From: Polymorphobacter fuscus
GTDB taxonomy: Bacteria > Pseudomonadota > Alphaproteobacteria > Sphingomonadales > Sphingomonadaceae
Assembly: GCF_011927825.1 (NCBI RefSeq)
Contig: NZ_JAATJI010000001.1
Location: forward strand, 1,736,001-1,800,000
Direction: 5' to 3'
DNA: 64,000 nt
A program made the translations under genes and the position numbers. The notes beneath the pieces were generated by a model. It saw nothing but the letters and a program-made list of their open reading frames with translations, made no database searches and had not been told where the DNA came from. Positions 36,781 through 46,256 of this stretch are shown piece after piece (the stretch's first letter is position 1; each line of letters opens with the position of its first letter).

Positions 36781-37362
36781 ATGGCCGCCACATCGCTCGA
36801 CGCCGGTTACTTCGACCGGCTCTATGCCGCCGACGCCGATCCCTGGCGGTTCGAAACCAGCGCCTATGAAGACGCCAAATATGCAGCGACCCTGCGCGCC
36901 CTGCCACGGGCCCGCTACCGGTCGGCGATCGAGGTCGGCTGTTCGATCGGCGTGCTGACCGAACGGCTGGCGGCACGGTGCGACGCGGTGCTCGGCATCG
37001 ACGTCGCCGAAGCGGCGCTGGTTCAGGCGCGGCAGCGCTGCGCTGCGCTCACCCATGTGCGGTTCGTTCAGGCCTATATGCCCGCCGAGCACCCGGCGGG
37101 GCCCTTCGACCTCATCCTGCTATCGGAAGTGCTGTATTATTTCGACCGGCCGACCGTGGCGGCCATGGCAGACGCCGTCCTGGCGATGGCGGGGTCCGGG
37201 GCCGACATCATGCTCGTCCACTGGCTGGGCCCGACGCCCGACTATCCCCTAAACGGCGACGAGGCCGTGACGGCCTTTCTGAATGCGCTCGGCGAACGGG
37301 CCGTGATTACCTTCCAGCGGCGCGAAGCCGAGTATCGGCTGGATCGACTGCGGATCGCCTGA
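36781..37362 (+). CDS. Class I SAM-dependent methyltransferase, NodS-like
   Basis: 193 residues from the ATG at 36781, 1 base after the dehydrogenase stop. A SAM-binding motif lies near residue 45 (AIEVGCSIGVLTERLA), then an acidic residue after the next strand (LGIDVAEAALVQAR), and DLILLSEVLYYF for the catalytic face. The opening YFDRLYAADADPWRFETSAYE is typical of NodS-like methyltransferases, which methylate amino sugars; this fits the neighbouring PIG-L deacetylase. The 3' end overlaps the convergent GT2 gene by 56 bases. Confidence 0.85.
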   Translation: MAATSLDAGYFDRLYAADADPWRFETSAYEDAKYAATLRALPRARYRSAIEVGCSIGVLTERLAARCDAVLGIDVAEAALVQARQRCAALTHVRFVQAYMPAEHPAGPFDLILLSEVLYYFDRPTVAAMADAVLAMAGSGADIMLVHWLGPTPDYPLNGDEAVTAFLNALGERAVITFQRREAEYRLDRLRIA

Positions 37363-38446
37363 GCCTGTCGACCCACTCCTGCGCCGCAGCGATTTCGCCC
37401 GCCAGCTGCGCCGGATAGAGCCGCTGCCGCCGCAGTTGCGGTGCCGCCTGCTCGATTTCCGCCCATAACATGCCGAAATAACGGCACGGCGGCAGGATGG
37501 CAGCGCCGATCAGCGGTCGAGCGGCGGCCGTCACGGCGTGGCTGCCATTGTTTTCGTAGATGGCGCGAAGCCGCGCGCGCCAGCAGACACGGCGAACGAA
37601 CACCGCAATCGGCTCGAGCGCCGCATCGCACGGCTGGTTGCTGTCATCGGCAAAGCCGCGGATCAAGTCGGCAAAGCCGCCCGGAGCGCGGCCATCGACG
37701 CGCGCCGATGTGTAGACAAGCGGCGCAGTGCTCCGCCGGAGCTTGAAATCGTGCCGCGACAGCTGCTCGGCAAGCGCCCGATCCTCGGCCAGCGGCACAA
37801 GCGGCAACCCGCCGACAAGGTCATAGGCACGGCGCGTCACGGCGAAATTGGCACCCCAGGCCCAGATATGGCGCGGCGCCGGATCGTGCGGGCATGGATC
37901 GATCAGATCCTCGAGTTGCGCCAGAAGCCCCGCATAGTGCCACTCGGCGTCGCGGCCCGGCAACCGTGGCAGCCTCGCCCGTTCCTGGGGATCGAGGGTG
38001 ATGGCCCCTGCGACGGCATCGACGCCGCGTGCAAATTCGCCCAGCATCGCCGCCAGCCAGTCGGGGGCGACGGCGCTGTCGGCGTCGGTTGTGGCGAGGA
38101 CGCCGTCCTGCGGCAGGAAGCGCGCGGCGCGGTCGAGCGCCGCGCGTCGGGCGCCCCCGGCATGGGCGACGGCCAAGGGCAGATCGACCGATTCGACGAA
38201 AAGTGTAAAATTGCGCGGACGGTAGCCGGCCGCGACTTCGGCCGTTTCATCGCCACAATTGTTGGCGGACACCACGACGCGAAGCGATGCGATCCAATCC
38301 GCAGCACTGGCTGCCGCGGTGTCGAGCGCCGTCAACGCGGTCGCGATTGAAGCCGCCTCGTTGCGGGCCGGGATTGCGAGCGCCACGTGAAAACGCTGCG
38401 GGATGCCGTCGAAAGGCGGCACCGGATCGGGAGGAGCAAGCCACAT
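37307..38446 (-). CDS. Family 2 glycosyltransferase
   Basis: 379 residues from the ATG at 38446 (GGAG 12 bases upstream). GT2 fold: the opening VALAIPARNEAASIATAL and the donor-site TTDADSAVAPDWL (DxD-type) are clear. EDRALAEQLSRHDFKL near 225 is the catalytic-base region (EDxxL, then a basic helix). A Pro-rich C terminus follows. It faces the methyltransferase and overlaps it by 56 bases, an unusual arrangement. It is probably the sugar-adding enzyme of the PIG-L group. Confidence 0.85.
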   Translation of the reverse strand: MWLAPPDPVPPFDGIPQRFHVALAIPARNEAASIATALTALDTAAASAADWIASLRVVVSANNCGDETAEVAAGYRPRNFTLFVESVDLPLAVAHAGGARRAALDRAARFLPQDGVLATTDADSAVAPDWLAAMLGEFARGVDAVAGAITLDPQERARLPRLPGRDAEWHYAGLLAQLEDLIDPCPHDPAPRHIWAWGANFAVTRRAYDLVGGLPLVPLAEDRALAEQLSRHDFKLRRSTAPLVYTSARVDGRAPGGFADLIRGFADDSNQPCDAALEPIAVFVRRVCWRARLRAIYENNGSHAVTAAARPLIGAAILPPCRYFGMLWAEIEQAAPQLRRQRLYPAQLAGEIAAAQEWVDRLRRSAVDPADTRLRAAGR

Positions 38447-38511
38447 GGCTGGGGGTCGACACCCGCCCCGGCACCGGTCAGGATACCAGGGCGAGGTTCG
38501 CCGACGTTGGA

Positions 38512-39123
38512 TTAGCCCAGGCTGGCGCGCAGCATCCAGGCGTTCTCTTCATGGACGCCGATACGGGCGATCAGCATGTCCTCGGTGAACTTGTCGTCAT
38601 TGTCCTCGGCGATATTGCTCGCCTCGAGCATCCGGCGTGCCACGGCCTCGTTGTCGGCGACCAGCTCCTTGAGCATTTCCGGCGTCGACTTGTGCGGCGT
38701 TTCGACATCGACGCACGAAGCGGCGCGGAATTCCGAAAAGCTTGCCGGCGCGACATGACCCAGCGCACGAATACGCTCGGCAATGACATCGGCCGCCGTG
38801 TGCAGTTCCTTGTACTGGGCGTCGGTCAGCGTGTGCAGGCCGAAAAAGCTTGGCCCCGTGACGTTCCAGTGGACGCCGAGCGTCTTCACATACATCGCAT
38901 AGCTGTCGGCCAGCGCGACCTTGAGCGCGTCGGCTACGGCGTTGCGCCCATCGGCGTCGATGCTGGTCGAAAGCGCTTCCTGATCAGTGGCACCGCGTCC
39001 GACGACGGTGGTCGGCGCAGCGCCCGGTGCCTGTGCGCCCTTGGCAGCCACCGGCTTGGCTTCAAGATTCTTGGGTTCGGTGCCCTTGGCGTCGACGCCC
39101 TTGGACTTGGTCGGGTTCTTCAT
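38512..39123 (-). CDS. dps: Dps-type DNA-binding ferroxidase
   Basis: 203 residues from the ATG at 39123 (GGAGACC upstream). The core from about residue 45 is the Dps four-helix ferritin fold; the ferroxidase ligands are in HWNVTGPSFFGLHTLTDAQY and DVIAERIRALG. A 44-residue Lys/Ala/Pro-rich N-terminal tail (KNPTKSKGVDAKGTEPKNLE) is longer than in E. coli Dps and likely binds DNA. The 12-mer stores iron and protects DNA in starvation. It is transcribed separately in the same direction as the AI-2E permease gene. Confidence 0.9.
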   Translation of the reverse strand: MKNPTKSKGVDAKGTEPKNLEAKPVAAKGAQAPGAAPTTVVGRGATDQEALSTSIDADGRNAVADALKVALADSYAMYVKTLGVHWNVTGPSFFGLHTLTDAQYKELHTAADVIAERIRALGHVAPASFSEFRAASCVDVETPHKSTPEMLKELVADNEAVARRMLEASNIAEDNDDKFTEDMLIARIGVHEENAWMLRASLG

Positions 39124-39200
39124 TGTTGGTCTCCGGAGACTATGTTCGTTCGGGCGTCCAACGCGGGCGGCGGCGCGGGGTTCCTGTAACGCGCGCGAAA

Positions 39201-40277
39201 TCACATCCGTCCGGCGGGCTGACTGCCTTTCACCAGCGCAAGGGCGACGACAGTCAGCGGCACCGCAAGCACGACGCCCATCGGGCCGCACAACATGCCG
39301 AACCCGATCAGGCTGAAGATCGTCAGCGCCGGCGGCAGATCCGACAGCCGGCGCTGGGCGAGCGGCTGCACGACATTGCCCTGCAGCTGCTGGACGACGA
39401 CCAGCACCGCGACCGTCAGCCATCCGGTCTGCGCATCGATGCCGAAACCGATGATGATCGCGGGCACGCTGACCAGAATGACCCCCAGATAGGGCACGAA
39501 TTCGCACAGCCCGGCGACGAGCCCGAGGGCCAATCCAGACGGCATGCCGATGACCGACAAGCCGATGCTGGTTCCCAGCGCAACAAAGGCCATGCCGATT
39601 GCCTGGCCCTTCAGCCAGGCCGTCAGCGCGCCGTGCGACGCATCGAGCGCCCGGCGCACCTGGATTTCGCGCGCCGGCGTCATCATCGCAACAAGGCCAT
39701 CGACGTACAGCGCCGGTTGCGCCGCCAGATAGACGCCGGCGACAAGGATGATCGCCAGCCCCGACGCGGCCGAGCCGATGTTGAGCAACGCATATTGGGC
39801 AAAGCCGAAGATCGATTCCATCTTGGGGGCATAGCTGTTGGCCAGCTTGATCGCCTCGCGCCCCGGCCCCGAGGATTGCAGCCACTCCGTCGCCGACTTG
39901 AGCTGCCGCGGGAAATCCGCCGCCAGACTGGCGAACTGGTCGTACATGATCGATCCGAACAACCCGAAAACGATGATCAGGGTGATCAGCGGCAGGATGA
40001 CGGCGAGCGTCAGCGCGCCGTAAAAGGGCAGCCGCGTCCAGCGCATCAGCGCCCGGGCGAAGTCATAAAGCATGACGCCGACCAGCATGCTGGCGAAGAG
40101 CAGCAGGATCAGTTGCAGCAGCAGCCACGACACCAGCCCGGTGGCGATGGCGGCAAGGACGACCATGGTGCGGCGGAACAGCCGGCCGCTGGCACGGTCA
40201 TCGGCCTGGGGACCGTGGCCCACGCGGTTGTTCACCGTGCCGGCCTGCGGCGCGATGTCTTGCTCGTCGGTCGTCAA
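39201..40277 (-). CDS. AI-2E transporter family permease (PerM-like)
   Basis: 358 residues, with about eight hydrophobic segments, starting with VVLAAIATGLVSWLLLQLILLLFASMLVGVML. The family includes PerM, TqsA-like and unnamed permeases; the substrate is not known here. The end motif GPMGVVLAVPLTVVALAL is typical. Its start (ATG at 40277) overlaps the polA stop by 4 bases, so it is coupled to the DNA polymerase gene, an odd partnership. Confidence 0.88.
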   Translation of the reverse strand: MTTDEQDIAPQAGTVNNRVGHGPQADDRASGRLFRRTMVVLAAIATGLVSWLLLQLILLLFASMLVGVMLYDFARALMRWTRLPFYGALTLAVILPLITLIIVFGLFGSIMYDQFASLAADFPRQLKSATEWLQSSGPGREAIKLANSYAPKMESIFGFAQYALLNIGSAASGLAIILVAGVYLAAQPALYVDGLVAMMTPAREIQVRRALDASHGALTAWLKGQAIGMAFVALGTSIGLSVIGMPSGLALGLVAGLCEFVPYLGVILVSVPAIIIGFGIDAQTGWLTVAVLVVVQQLQGNVVQPLAQRRLSDLPPALTIFSLIGFGMLCGPMGVVLAVPLTVVALALVKGSQPAGRM

Positions 40278-43030
40278 TGCGCGTCGCCCCAGCTGGTTCC
40301 GGAGCCGATCTCAACACCGAGCGGCACCGAAAGTTCAATCAGCGGCCGGTGGGCATTGGCCATGACCGCGCGCACGACATCGGTGACCGCATCCACATCG
40401 CCCTCGGGGACCTCCAGCACCAGTTCGTCGTGGACCTGGAGCAGCATGCGCGTCGATTCGAGGCCGGCTGCTGACAGCGCGCCGGGCATTTGCACCATCG
40501 CGCGCTTGATGATGTCGGCGGCGGTGCCCTGCACCCGGGCGTTGACCGCGGCGCGTTCGGCGAACTGGCGTTCGCCCATGTTCTTGGAAAAGATCAGCGG
40601 CACATGCGCCTTGCGGCCGAACAGGGTGGTGACGAACCCCTGCTCCTTCGCTGCCGCGATGGTTTCCGCCATATAGTTCCGGATGCCCGGGAAGCGGCTG
40701 AAATACAGGTCGATGTAGCGTGCCGCCTCGCCGCGATCGATGCCCAGCCGCTGCGCAAGGCCGAACGCCGAAATGCCGTAGATGATCGAGAAGTTGATCG
40801 TCTTGGCGCGGGCGCGGGTGTCGCGTGTGACCTCGCCGAACACCTCCTGCGCCGTCAGGGCGTGGACGTCGCCGCCTTCGGAATAGACCGCCTTCAATTC
40901 GGGCACATCGGCGATGTGCGCGACCAGCCGCAACTCGATCTGGTTATAGTCGGCGGCCATAAGCACATGGCCCGGCGCCGCGACAAAGGCATGGCGGATA
41001 CGGCGGCCAAGCTCGGTGCGGATCGGAATGTTCTGCAGATTGGGGTCGTTCGACGACAACCGGCCCGTCGACGTGGCAGCGAGCGCATAGTTGGTGTGGA
41101 CGCGGTCGGTGGCCGGGTTGATCTGCGCCTGCAGGGCATCGGTATAGGTCGACTTCAGCTTCGAATTCTGTCGCCATTCGAGCACCTTGCCGGCGATTTC
41201 AACGCCGTCGGCGGACAGGCGTTCCAGCTCGGTGACATCGGTTGCCCACGCCCCCGTCTTGCTGCTTTTCTTGCCGGACTTGTGGCCCAGCCGTTCGAAC
41301 AGCACTTCGCCCAGCTGCTTGGGGCTGCCGATGCTGAACGCGTGGCCGGCGAGGGTGTGAATTTCGCCCTCCAGCCGCGCAATTTCGGCTTCATACGCCG
41401 CCGACAGGCCGACGAGCGCAGCCCGATCGACACGGATGCCGGTCATCTCCATGGCGGCGACAACCGGAATCAGCGGGCGATCAACATTTTCGTAGATCGT
41501 CGTCACCTGCTCGCGCCACAGCCGGTCGCGGAACCTGGCGTGGAGACGGATGGTGACATCGGCGTCTTCGGCGGCATAATCGGTCGCCTTGCGCAGATCG
41601 ACCTGGGCAAAATCCCATTTCCCCTTGGCACCGCCGGTCACGTCCTTGAACGCAATCGGCGTGTGGCCGAGGTGGCGGGTGCTAAGATCGTCGAGGCCAT
41701 GGTTCCAGCGGCCGGCATCGAGCGCATAGGACAGGATCATCGTGTCATCGAACGGCGCCAGCACCGGCACGCCGTGGCGGCGCAGGACGATCATGTCGTA
41801 TTTGAGATTCTGCGCGATCTTGAGCACGCCGGGGTCGGCGAACAACGTGTTGAGCCGGGCGATGACATCGGCCTCGGCAAGCTGCGGGACTTTCTCCATC
41901 AGCAGCCCCTCCCCCGACCGATGGCCGAGCGGGATGTAGCAGGCGAGCCCCGGCGCCAGCCCCAGGCTGATGCCCAGCAGGTCGGCACGGCACTGGTCGA
42001 CGCCGGTGGTTTCGGTGTCGACGGCCACGGCGCCGCGCCGCGTCGCTTCGGCGATCCACCAGTCGAGCCGATCGAGGCTGGTGATGGTCTCATAATCGGC
42101 GTGGACGAAGGGCTTTTCCGCCACATCGGTCGGCTTGACCGGGGCGGCGTGTGCGGCTTCGACTTCGCGGCCCAGCTTCGACAACAGCGCGCGAAAGCCA
42201 TGTTTGGCGAGGAATTTGGCAAGCGGTTCGTGCGGAGGGTGGCGCAGCGTCAGCGTGTCGAGCGGCTCGGCGAGCGGAATATCGTCCTTCAACCGCACCA
42301 GTTCGCGCGACAGCCGCGCGTCGGCGATCGACGCGGCGAGCGTCTCGCGCAGCTTGGGCTTCTTGATCGCGTCGATATTAGCGATGACGCCTTCGACACT
42401 GCCATAGGCGACGATCAGCTCGGCCGCTGTCTTGGGCCCGACGCCGCGCACGCCGGGCACATTGTCGGCGGTGTCGCCCATCAGTGCCAGCACCTCGCCG
42501 ACCTGTTCGGGCGGCACGCCGAATTTCTCGATGACCTCGGCGCGGTCGATGCGCTGGTTCTTCATCGTGTCGAGGCAATCGAGGCCCGGCTGGATCAGCT
42601 GCATCAGGTCCTTGTCGGAACTGACGATGGTGACGTTGTAATCGGCCTTCAGCGCCGCCAGCGCATAACTGGCGATGATGTCATCGGCTTCGACGCCTTC
42701 CTGCTCGATGCACGGCACGCTGAACGCCCGCACCGCATCGCGGATCAGCGGGAACTGCGGCACCAGGTCTTCGGGCGGCGGCGGCCGGTGCGCCTTGTAT
42801 TGCGCATACATGTCGTTGCGGAACGTGTGGCTGCCGGCGTCGAAGATGACCGCCAGATGCGTCGGCGCCTCGGCGTTGGCGAGCTCTGTGATCAGCTTCC
42901 ACAGCATCGCGGTAAAGCCGTAGACGGCACCGACCGGCGTGCCGGCAGGGTCGGTCAGCGGCGGCAGCCGGTGGTAGGCGCGGAAGATATAGCCGGAGCC
43001 GTCGACAAGATAGAGATGTTGCTTGCTCAT
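40274..43030 (-). CDS. polA: DNA polymerase I
   Basis: 918 residues. It fills gaps and replaces primers during repair and replication. Domains in order: a 5'-3' exonuclease (YLVDGSGYIFRAY start, ASYALAALKADYNVTIVSSDKDLMQL), an intact 3'-5' exonuclease with VDTETTG (DxE), NLKYDM and YAAEDAD, and the family-A polymerase with DYNQIELRLVAH, ARAKTINFSIIYG and QVHDELVLEV. All three catalytic domains keep their acidic residues. It is transcribed leftward from a short divergent promoter region shared with the metallo-hydrolase. Confidence 0.97.
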   Translation of the reverse strand: MSKQHLYLVDGSGYIFRAYHRLPPLTDPAGTPVGAVYGFTAMLWKLITELANAEAPTHLAVIFDAGSHTFRNDMYAQYKAHRPPPPEDLVPQFPLIRDAVRAFSVPCIEQEGVEADDIIASYALAALKADYNVTIVSSDKDLMQLIQPGLDCLDTMKNQRIDRAEVIEKFGVPPEQVGEVLALMGDTADNVPGVRGVGPKTAAELIVAYGSVEGVIANIDAIKKPKLRETLAASIADARLSRELVRLKDDIPLAEPLDTLTLRHPPHEPLAKFLAKHGFRALLSKLGREVEAAHAAPVKPTDVAEKPFVHADYETITSLDRLDWWIAEATRRGAVAVDTETTGVDQCRADLLGISLGLAPGLACYIPLGHRSGEGLLMEKVPQLAEADVIARLNTLFADPGVLKIAQNLKYDMIVLRRHGVPVLAPFDDTMILSYALDAGRWNHGLDDLSTRHLGHTPIAFKDVTGGAKGKWDFAQVDLRKATDYAAEDADVTIRLHARFRDRLWREQVTTIYENVDRPLIPVVAAMEMTGIRVDRAALVGLSAAYEAEIARLEGEIHTLAGHAFSIGSPKQLGEVLFERLGHKSGKKSSKTGAWATDVTELERLSADGVEIAGKVLEWRQNSKLKSTYTDALQAQINPATDRVHTNYALAATSTGRLSSNDPNLQNIPIRTELGRRIRHAFVAAPGHVLMAADYNQIELRLVAHIADVPELKAVYSEGGDVHALTAQEVFGEVTRDTRARAKTINFSIIYGISAFGLAQRLGIDRGEAARYIDLYFSRFPGIRNYMAETIAAAKEQGFVTTLFGRKAHVPLIFSKNMGERQFAERAAVNARVQGTAADIIKRAMVQMPGALSAAGLESTRMLLQVHDELVLEVPEGDVDAVTDVVRAVMANAHRPLIELSVPLGVEIGSGTSWGDAH

Positions 43031-43132
43031 GTGTGCCGGTTCTTAGCAGGGCTTCGGGGCGGCGGCGAGCGCGGGCTTGTGTTGTCGGCAGCGGCGCGGA
43101 ATAACGCGCTGTCCTTTCACGGAGCCGTCACC

Positions 43133-44038
43133 ATGCGCATCCCCGCTCTGTTCGCCCTCGCCCTCGCAGCCCCGGCCCTTGTTGCCCCGGCCCTTGATGC
43201 CCCGGCCTTCGCCCAGGTCGGTCCGGTAACCGTCCAGCCCGAAGCCACGGACTTCAGGATCGGCGCCTATCAGCTCAGTTCACTGCGCGACGCCGGCAAC
43301 ATTGCCCCCAATGATGCCAAGGTCTTCGGCGTCGATGCCGGAATCGCCGAAGTCGACAAGGTGCTCGTTGCCGCCGGCGCCACCCAGGGCCAGATCGAAC
43401 TGTCGGTCAACGCGCTGCTCATTCGCCTGCCCGGGCATGTCGCGCTGATCGACACCGGCTACGGCATGCCGCGCGGCACGCTCCTCGCCAGCCTGGAGAA
43501 AGCCGGCACGCGCGCCGACGCCGTCACCGACATCATGATCACCCATGGCCATGGCGACCATGTCGGCGGCCTCGTCGGACCCGATGGCAAGCCGGCCTTT
43601 GCCAACGCCGTCGTCCACCTCAGCGCGCCGGAATGGGACGCGATCAAGAGCCAGCCGAACAACGCCAAGCTCGTCGCCGCGATCGGCACCAAGGTCAAAC
43701 CCTTCACCCCCGGCGCCAAATTGTTGCCGGGCATCACCGCGGTCGATCTGCACGGCCACACCGCCGGCCACAGCGGCTATGAAATTGTGTCGGGCAAGGC
43801 CCGCCTCATGGCGATCGGCGATTCGGCCCACAGCTATATCGTCTCGCTGGCCCGGCCGGACTGGGTCATGGGCTATGACAAGGATGCAGCGGTCGGTGCC
43901 GCCAACCGCGCCACAGTGCTCGGCCGGCTCGCCGACAGTCGCGAGCCGGTGTTTTCGCCGCACTTCCCCTATCCCGGTGTCGGCCGTGTCGTGCGCGCCG
44001 GCAGCGGCTTCAAATGGCAGCCGGGGTTGCCGCAGTAG
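43133..44038 (+). CDS. Exported metallo-beta-lactamase-fold hydrolase
   Basis: 301 residues from the ATG at 43133 (GGAG 8 bases upstream). The signal peptide is unusual: repeated Ala-Pro-Ala/Leu units, ending PAFAQ. The MBL metal site is THGHGDHVGG near residue 138, followed by HTAGHSGY and the later Asp in IGDSAHSY. Secreted or periplasmic; the substrate cannot be read. It stands alone between polA and leuD. Confidence 0.85.
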   Translation: MRIPALFALALAAPALVAPALDAPAFAQVGPVTVQPEATDFRIGAYQLSSLRDAGNIAPNDAKVFGVDAGIAEVDKVLVAAGATQGQIELSVNALLIRLPGHVALIDTGYGMPRGTLLASLEKAGTRADAVTDIMITHGHGDHVGGLVGPDGKPAFANAVVHLSAPEWDAIKSQPNNAKLVAAIGTKVKPFTPGAKLLPGITAVDLHGHTAGHSGYEIVSGKARLMAIGDSAHSYIVSLARPDWVMGYDKDAAVGAANRATVLGRLADSREPVFSPHFPYPGVGRVVRAGSGFKWQPGLPQ

Positions 44039-44071
44039 CAATTCGGCCACTGCGCGCGCATAGACGGGGCC

Positions 44072-44659
44072 ATGGACGCATTCACCACCCTGACCGGCAC
44101 CGCCATCCCGTTCGGCGCCGAGAATGTCGATACCGATGTCATCATTCCGGCACGGTTCCTGAAGACGATCACCCGCACCGGCCTCGGCAAATCGGCGTTC
44201 TTCGTCATCCGGCAGGATCCGGACAATATCTTCGATGCGCCGCGCAACAGTGGCGCGCCGATCCTTATCGCCGGCGACAATTTCGGCTGCGGGTCGAGCC
44301 GCGAACATGCGCCCTGGGCCTTGGCCGACATGGGCATCCGCGTCGTCATCGCGCCGTCGTTCGCCGATATCTTTTCGGGCAACGCCTTCAAGAACGGCAT
44401 GTTGCTGGTGGTGTTGCCGCAGGACCAGATCGACCGGCTGATGGCGATTGCCGCCAGCGAACCGATCACGGTCGACCTCGAGAACCAGGTTGTCACGACG
44501 CCGTTCCAGGACCGCTTCGCCTTTCCGATCGATCCGTTTCGCAAGCATTGCCTGATCAACGGGCTCGACGAGATCGGCCTGACGGTGGCGATGGACAGCG
44601 ATATCGCGGCTTATGAAGCGCGGCTGGTTGCCGACCGGCCCTGGATTGCCGCTGCCTGA
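44072..44659 (+). CDS. leuD: 3-isopropylmalate dehydratase small subunit
   Basis: 195 residues. With LeuC, it forms the iron-sulfur isomerase of leucine biosynthesis; it supplies the substrate-binding swivel domain. Motifs: [51 protein letters not shown]. Length is normal. leuC is not in the window. A small UrcA gene separates it from leuB. Confidence 0.95.
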   Translation: MDAFTTLTGTAIPFGAENVDTDVIIPARFLKTITRTGLGKSAFFVIRQDPDNIFDAPRNSGAPILIAGDNFGCGSSREHAPWALADMGIRVVIAPSFADIFSGNAFKNGMLLVVLPQDQIDRLMAIAASEPITVDLENQVVTTPFQDRFAFPIDPFRKHCLINGLDEIGLTVAMDSDIAAYEARLVADRPWIAAA

Positions 44660-44801
44660 GCCAGCCATGCGCCAGGCGCAGGCCTGCCATGCGTGCCAGA
44701 ACGGTACATTTCACGCAAATGTCATCCTTGGCTCAATTCTTGTTCATCGGGCGCTGCTAAACGAACGCCAGCGCGGGAATGCACCCGCCATGGAGAAACC
44801 C

Positions 44802-45101
44802 ATGCGCCATTTGATCATCGCCACCCTGTTTGCCGTCGTGGCACCCGTTGCCGCCCAGGCTGCGACTGTCGAAACCCGCAGCGTCCGCGTTGCCGATCTC
44901 GACCTCAACCGCCCCGCGGGCATCGCCGAACTCGACCGCCGCATCGACCGTGCTGCCCGCCAGCTCTGCGGTGTCGGCTCAATCGGCCCCGTCTGGCAGC
45001 GCCGTGCCGCCGATGAATGCCGTGCCGAAGCCGTGGCGCGCGCCACCGGCGACCGTCAGGCCGCACTGGCCACGCGCCAATCAGCGCTCGTCGGTCGCTG
45101 A
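44802..45101 (+). CDS. UrcA-family exported protein
   Basis: 99 residues from the ATG at 44802, which has GGAG 6 bases upstream; an ATG at 44790 also exists. Signal peptide (HLIIATLFAVVAPVAAQA), then VRVADLDLNRPAGIAELDRR and two Cys (QLCGVG, DECRAEA), the UrcA pattern. Second copy in the window; similar in layout to 14890 but not identical. It sits between leuD and leuB without an obvious functional tie. Confidence 0.82.
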   Translation: MRHLIIATLFAVVAPVAAQAATVETRSVRVADLDLNRPAGIAELDRRIDRAARQLCGVGSIGPVWQRRAADECRAEAVARATGDRQAALATRQSALVGR

Positions 45102-45114
45102 GCCGAACGCCTGA

Positions 45115-45138
45115 CCCGGCCACGGCATCGTGGCCGGG
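45115..45138 (+). terminator. 10-bp GC-rich hairpin after the UrcA gene
   Basis: CCCGGCCACG (45115-45124) and CGTGGCCGGG (45129-45138) enclose GCAT. It lies between the UrcA stop and leuB. There is no T tract, so it may be a weak or Rho-aided terminator. Confidence 0.5.
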
Positions 45139-45178
45139 GGGCGTTGGCATCGCTGCGAATCCCCTTTAAGCCTTGGGG

Positions 45179-46246
45179 ATGACCCAGACCCTCCTGCTCC
45201 TGCCCGGTGACGGCATCGGCCCCGAAGTCACTGCCGTCGCGCGCCGCGTTGCCGGCCGGCTGATCAGCCAGGGCCTCGACCTCTCCATCACCGAAGCGCG
45301 GTTCGGCGGCGTCGCCATCGATGCCGATGGGGTGCCGCTGACCGACGAAACATTGGCCGCGGCCAAGGCGGCAGACGCCGTGCTGATGGGCGCAGTCGGC
45401 GGCCCGCAATGGGCGGGCCAGCCCTATGACAAGCGCCCCGAAGCCGGGCTGCTGGCGCTGCGGTCCGGCATGAACGTCTATGCCAATCTGCGCCCCGCCA
45501 TCTGCTTCGCAGCACTCGCCGACGCCTCGACGCTGAAACGCATCCATGTCGAAGGCCTCGACATCCTGTTCGTCCGCGAACTGACCGGCGGCGTCTATTT
45601 CGGCGAACCGCGCGGTATCGAAACACTCGCCAATGGCGAGAAGCGCGGCGTCAACACCCATGTCTACACCACGAGCGAGATCGAGCGCGTCGCCCGCACC
45701 GCCTTTGAACTGGCGCGCGGCCGCAAGGGCGAGGTGGTTTCGGCCGAAAAGTCGAACGTCATGGAAGCCGGGCTGCTCTGGCGCCAGGTCGTCGAGGCAC
45801 TGCGCGATGCCGAATATCCCGATATCACGCTGACCCACATGCTCGCCGACAATATGGCGATGCAGCTGGTCAAGAACCCCAAGCAGTTCGACGTCATTCT
45901 GACCGACAATCTGTTCGGCGACATGCTTTCCGACGAAGCGGCCATGCTGACCGGCTCGCTCGGCATGTTGCCATCGGCGGCGATCGGTGCCGCCGGAATG
46001 CCGGGGCTGTACGAACCGATCCACGGCTCGGCGCCCGATATCGCCGGCCGCGGCGTCGCCAACCCCTGCGCGTCGATCCTCAGCCTGGCGATGGCGCTGC
46101 GCCACAGCCTGGGCGAACCGGAATTGGCGGCCCGCGTCGAGGCAGCGGTGGAAGCCGCGCTGAACGCCGGCGCCCGCACCGCCGACCTGGGTGGCAACCT
46201 GACCACGGCGCAGATGGGCGACGCGATCCTGGCGCAACTGACATGA
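45179..46246 (+). CDS. leuB: 3-isopropylmalate dehydrogenase
   Basis: 355 residues from the ATG at 45179. NAD-dependent oxidative decarboxylation of 3-isopropylmalate in leucine biosynthesis. Motifs: PGDGIGPEV, the NAD-type [14 protein letters not shown], the substrate Tyr/Lys region, and [25 protein letters not shown] with [11 protein letters not shown]. The decarboxylating Lys is in AEKSNVM. It is followed 10 bases later by the DUF502 gene. Confidence 0.96.
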   Translation: MTQTLLLLPGDGIGPEVTAVARRVAGRLISQGLDLSITEARFGGVAIDADGVPLTDETLAAAKAADAVLMGAVGGPQWAGQPYDKRPEAGLLALRSGMNVYANLRPAICFAALADASTLKRIHVEGLDILFVRELTGGVYFGEPRGIETLANGEKRGVNTHVYTTSEIERVARTAFELARGRKGEVVSAEKSNVMEAGLLWRQVVEALRDAEYPDITLTHMLADNMAMQLVKNPKQFDVILTDNLFGDMLSDEAAMLTGSLGMLPSAAIGAAGMPGLYEPIHGSAPDIAGRGVANPCASILSLAMALRHSLGEPELAARVEAAVEAALNAGARTADLGGNLTTAQMGDAILAQLT

Positions 46247-46256
46247 AACCGCGCCG

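Noticed and set aside
40490..43132. Plus-strand frame upstream of and in phase with the metallo-hydrolase
   Set aside because: It is antisense to polA; the real start is the ATG at 43133 with ribosome site and signal peptide.
43160..43210. Short direct repeat in the metallo-hydrolase signal peptide
   Set aside because: It encodes Ala/Pro-rich signal sequence; no sign of a mobile or regulatory repeat.
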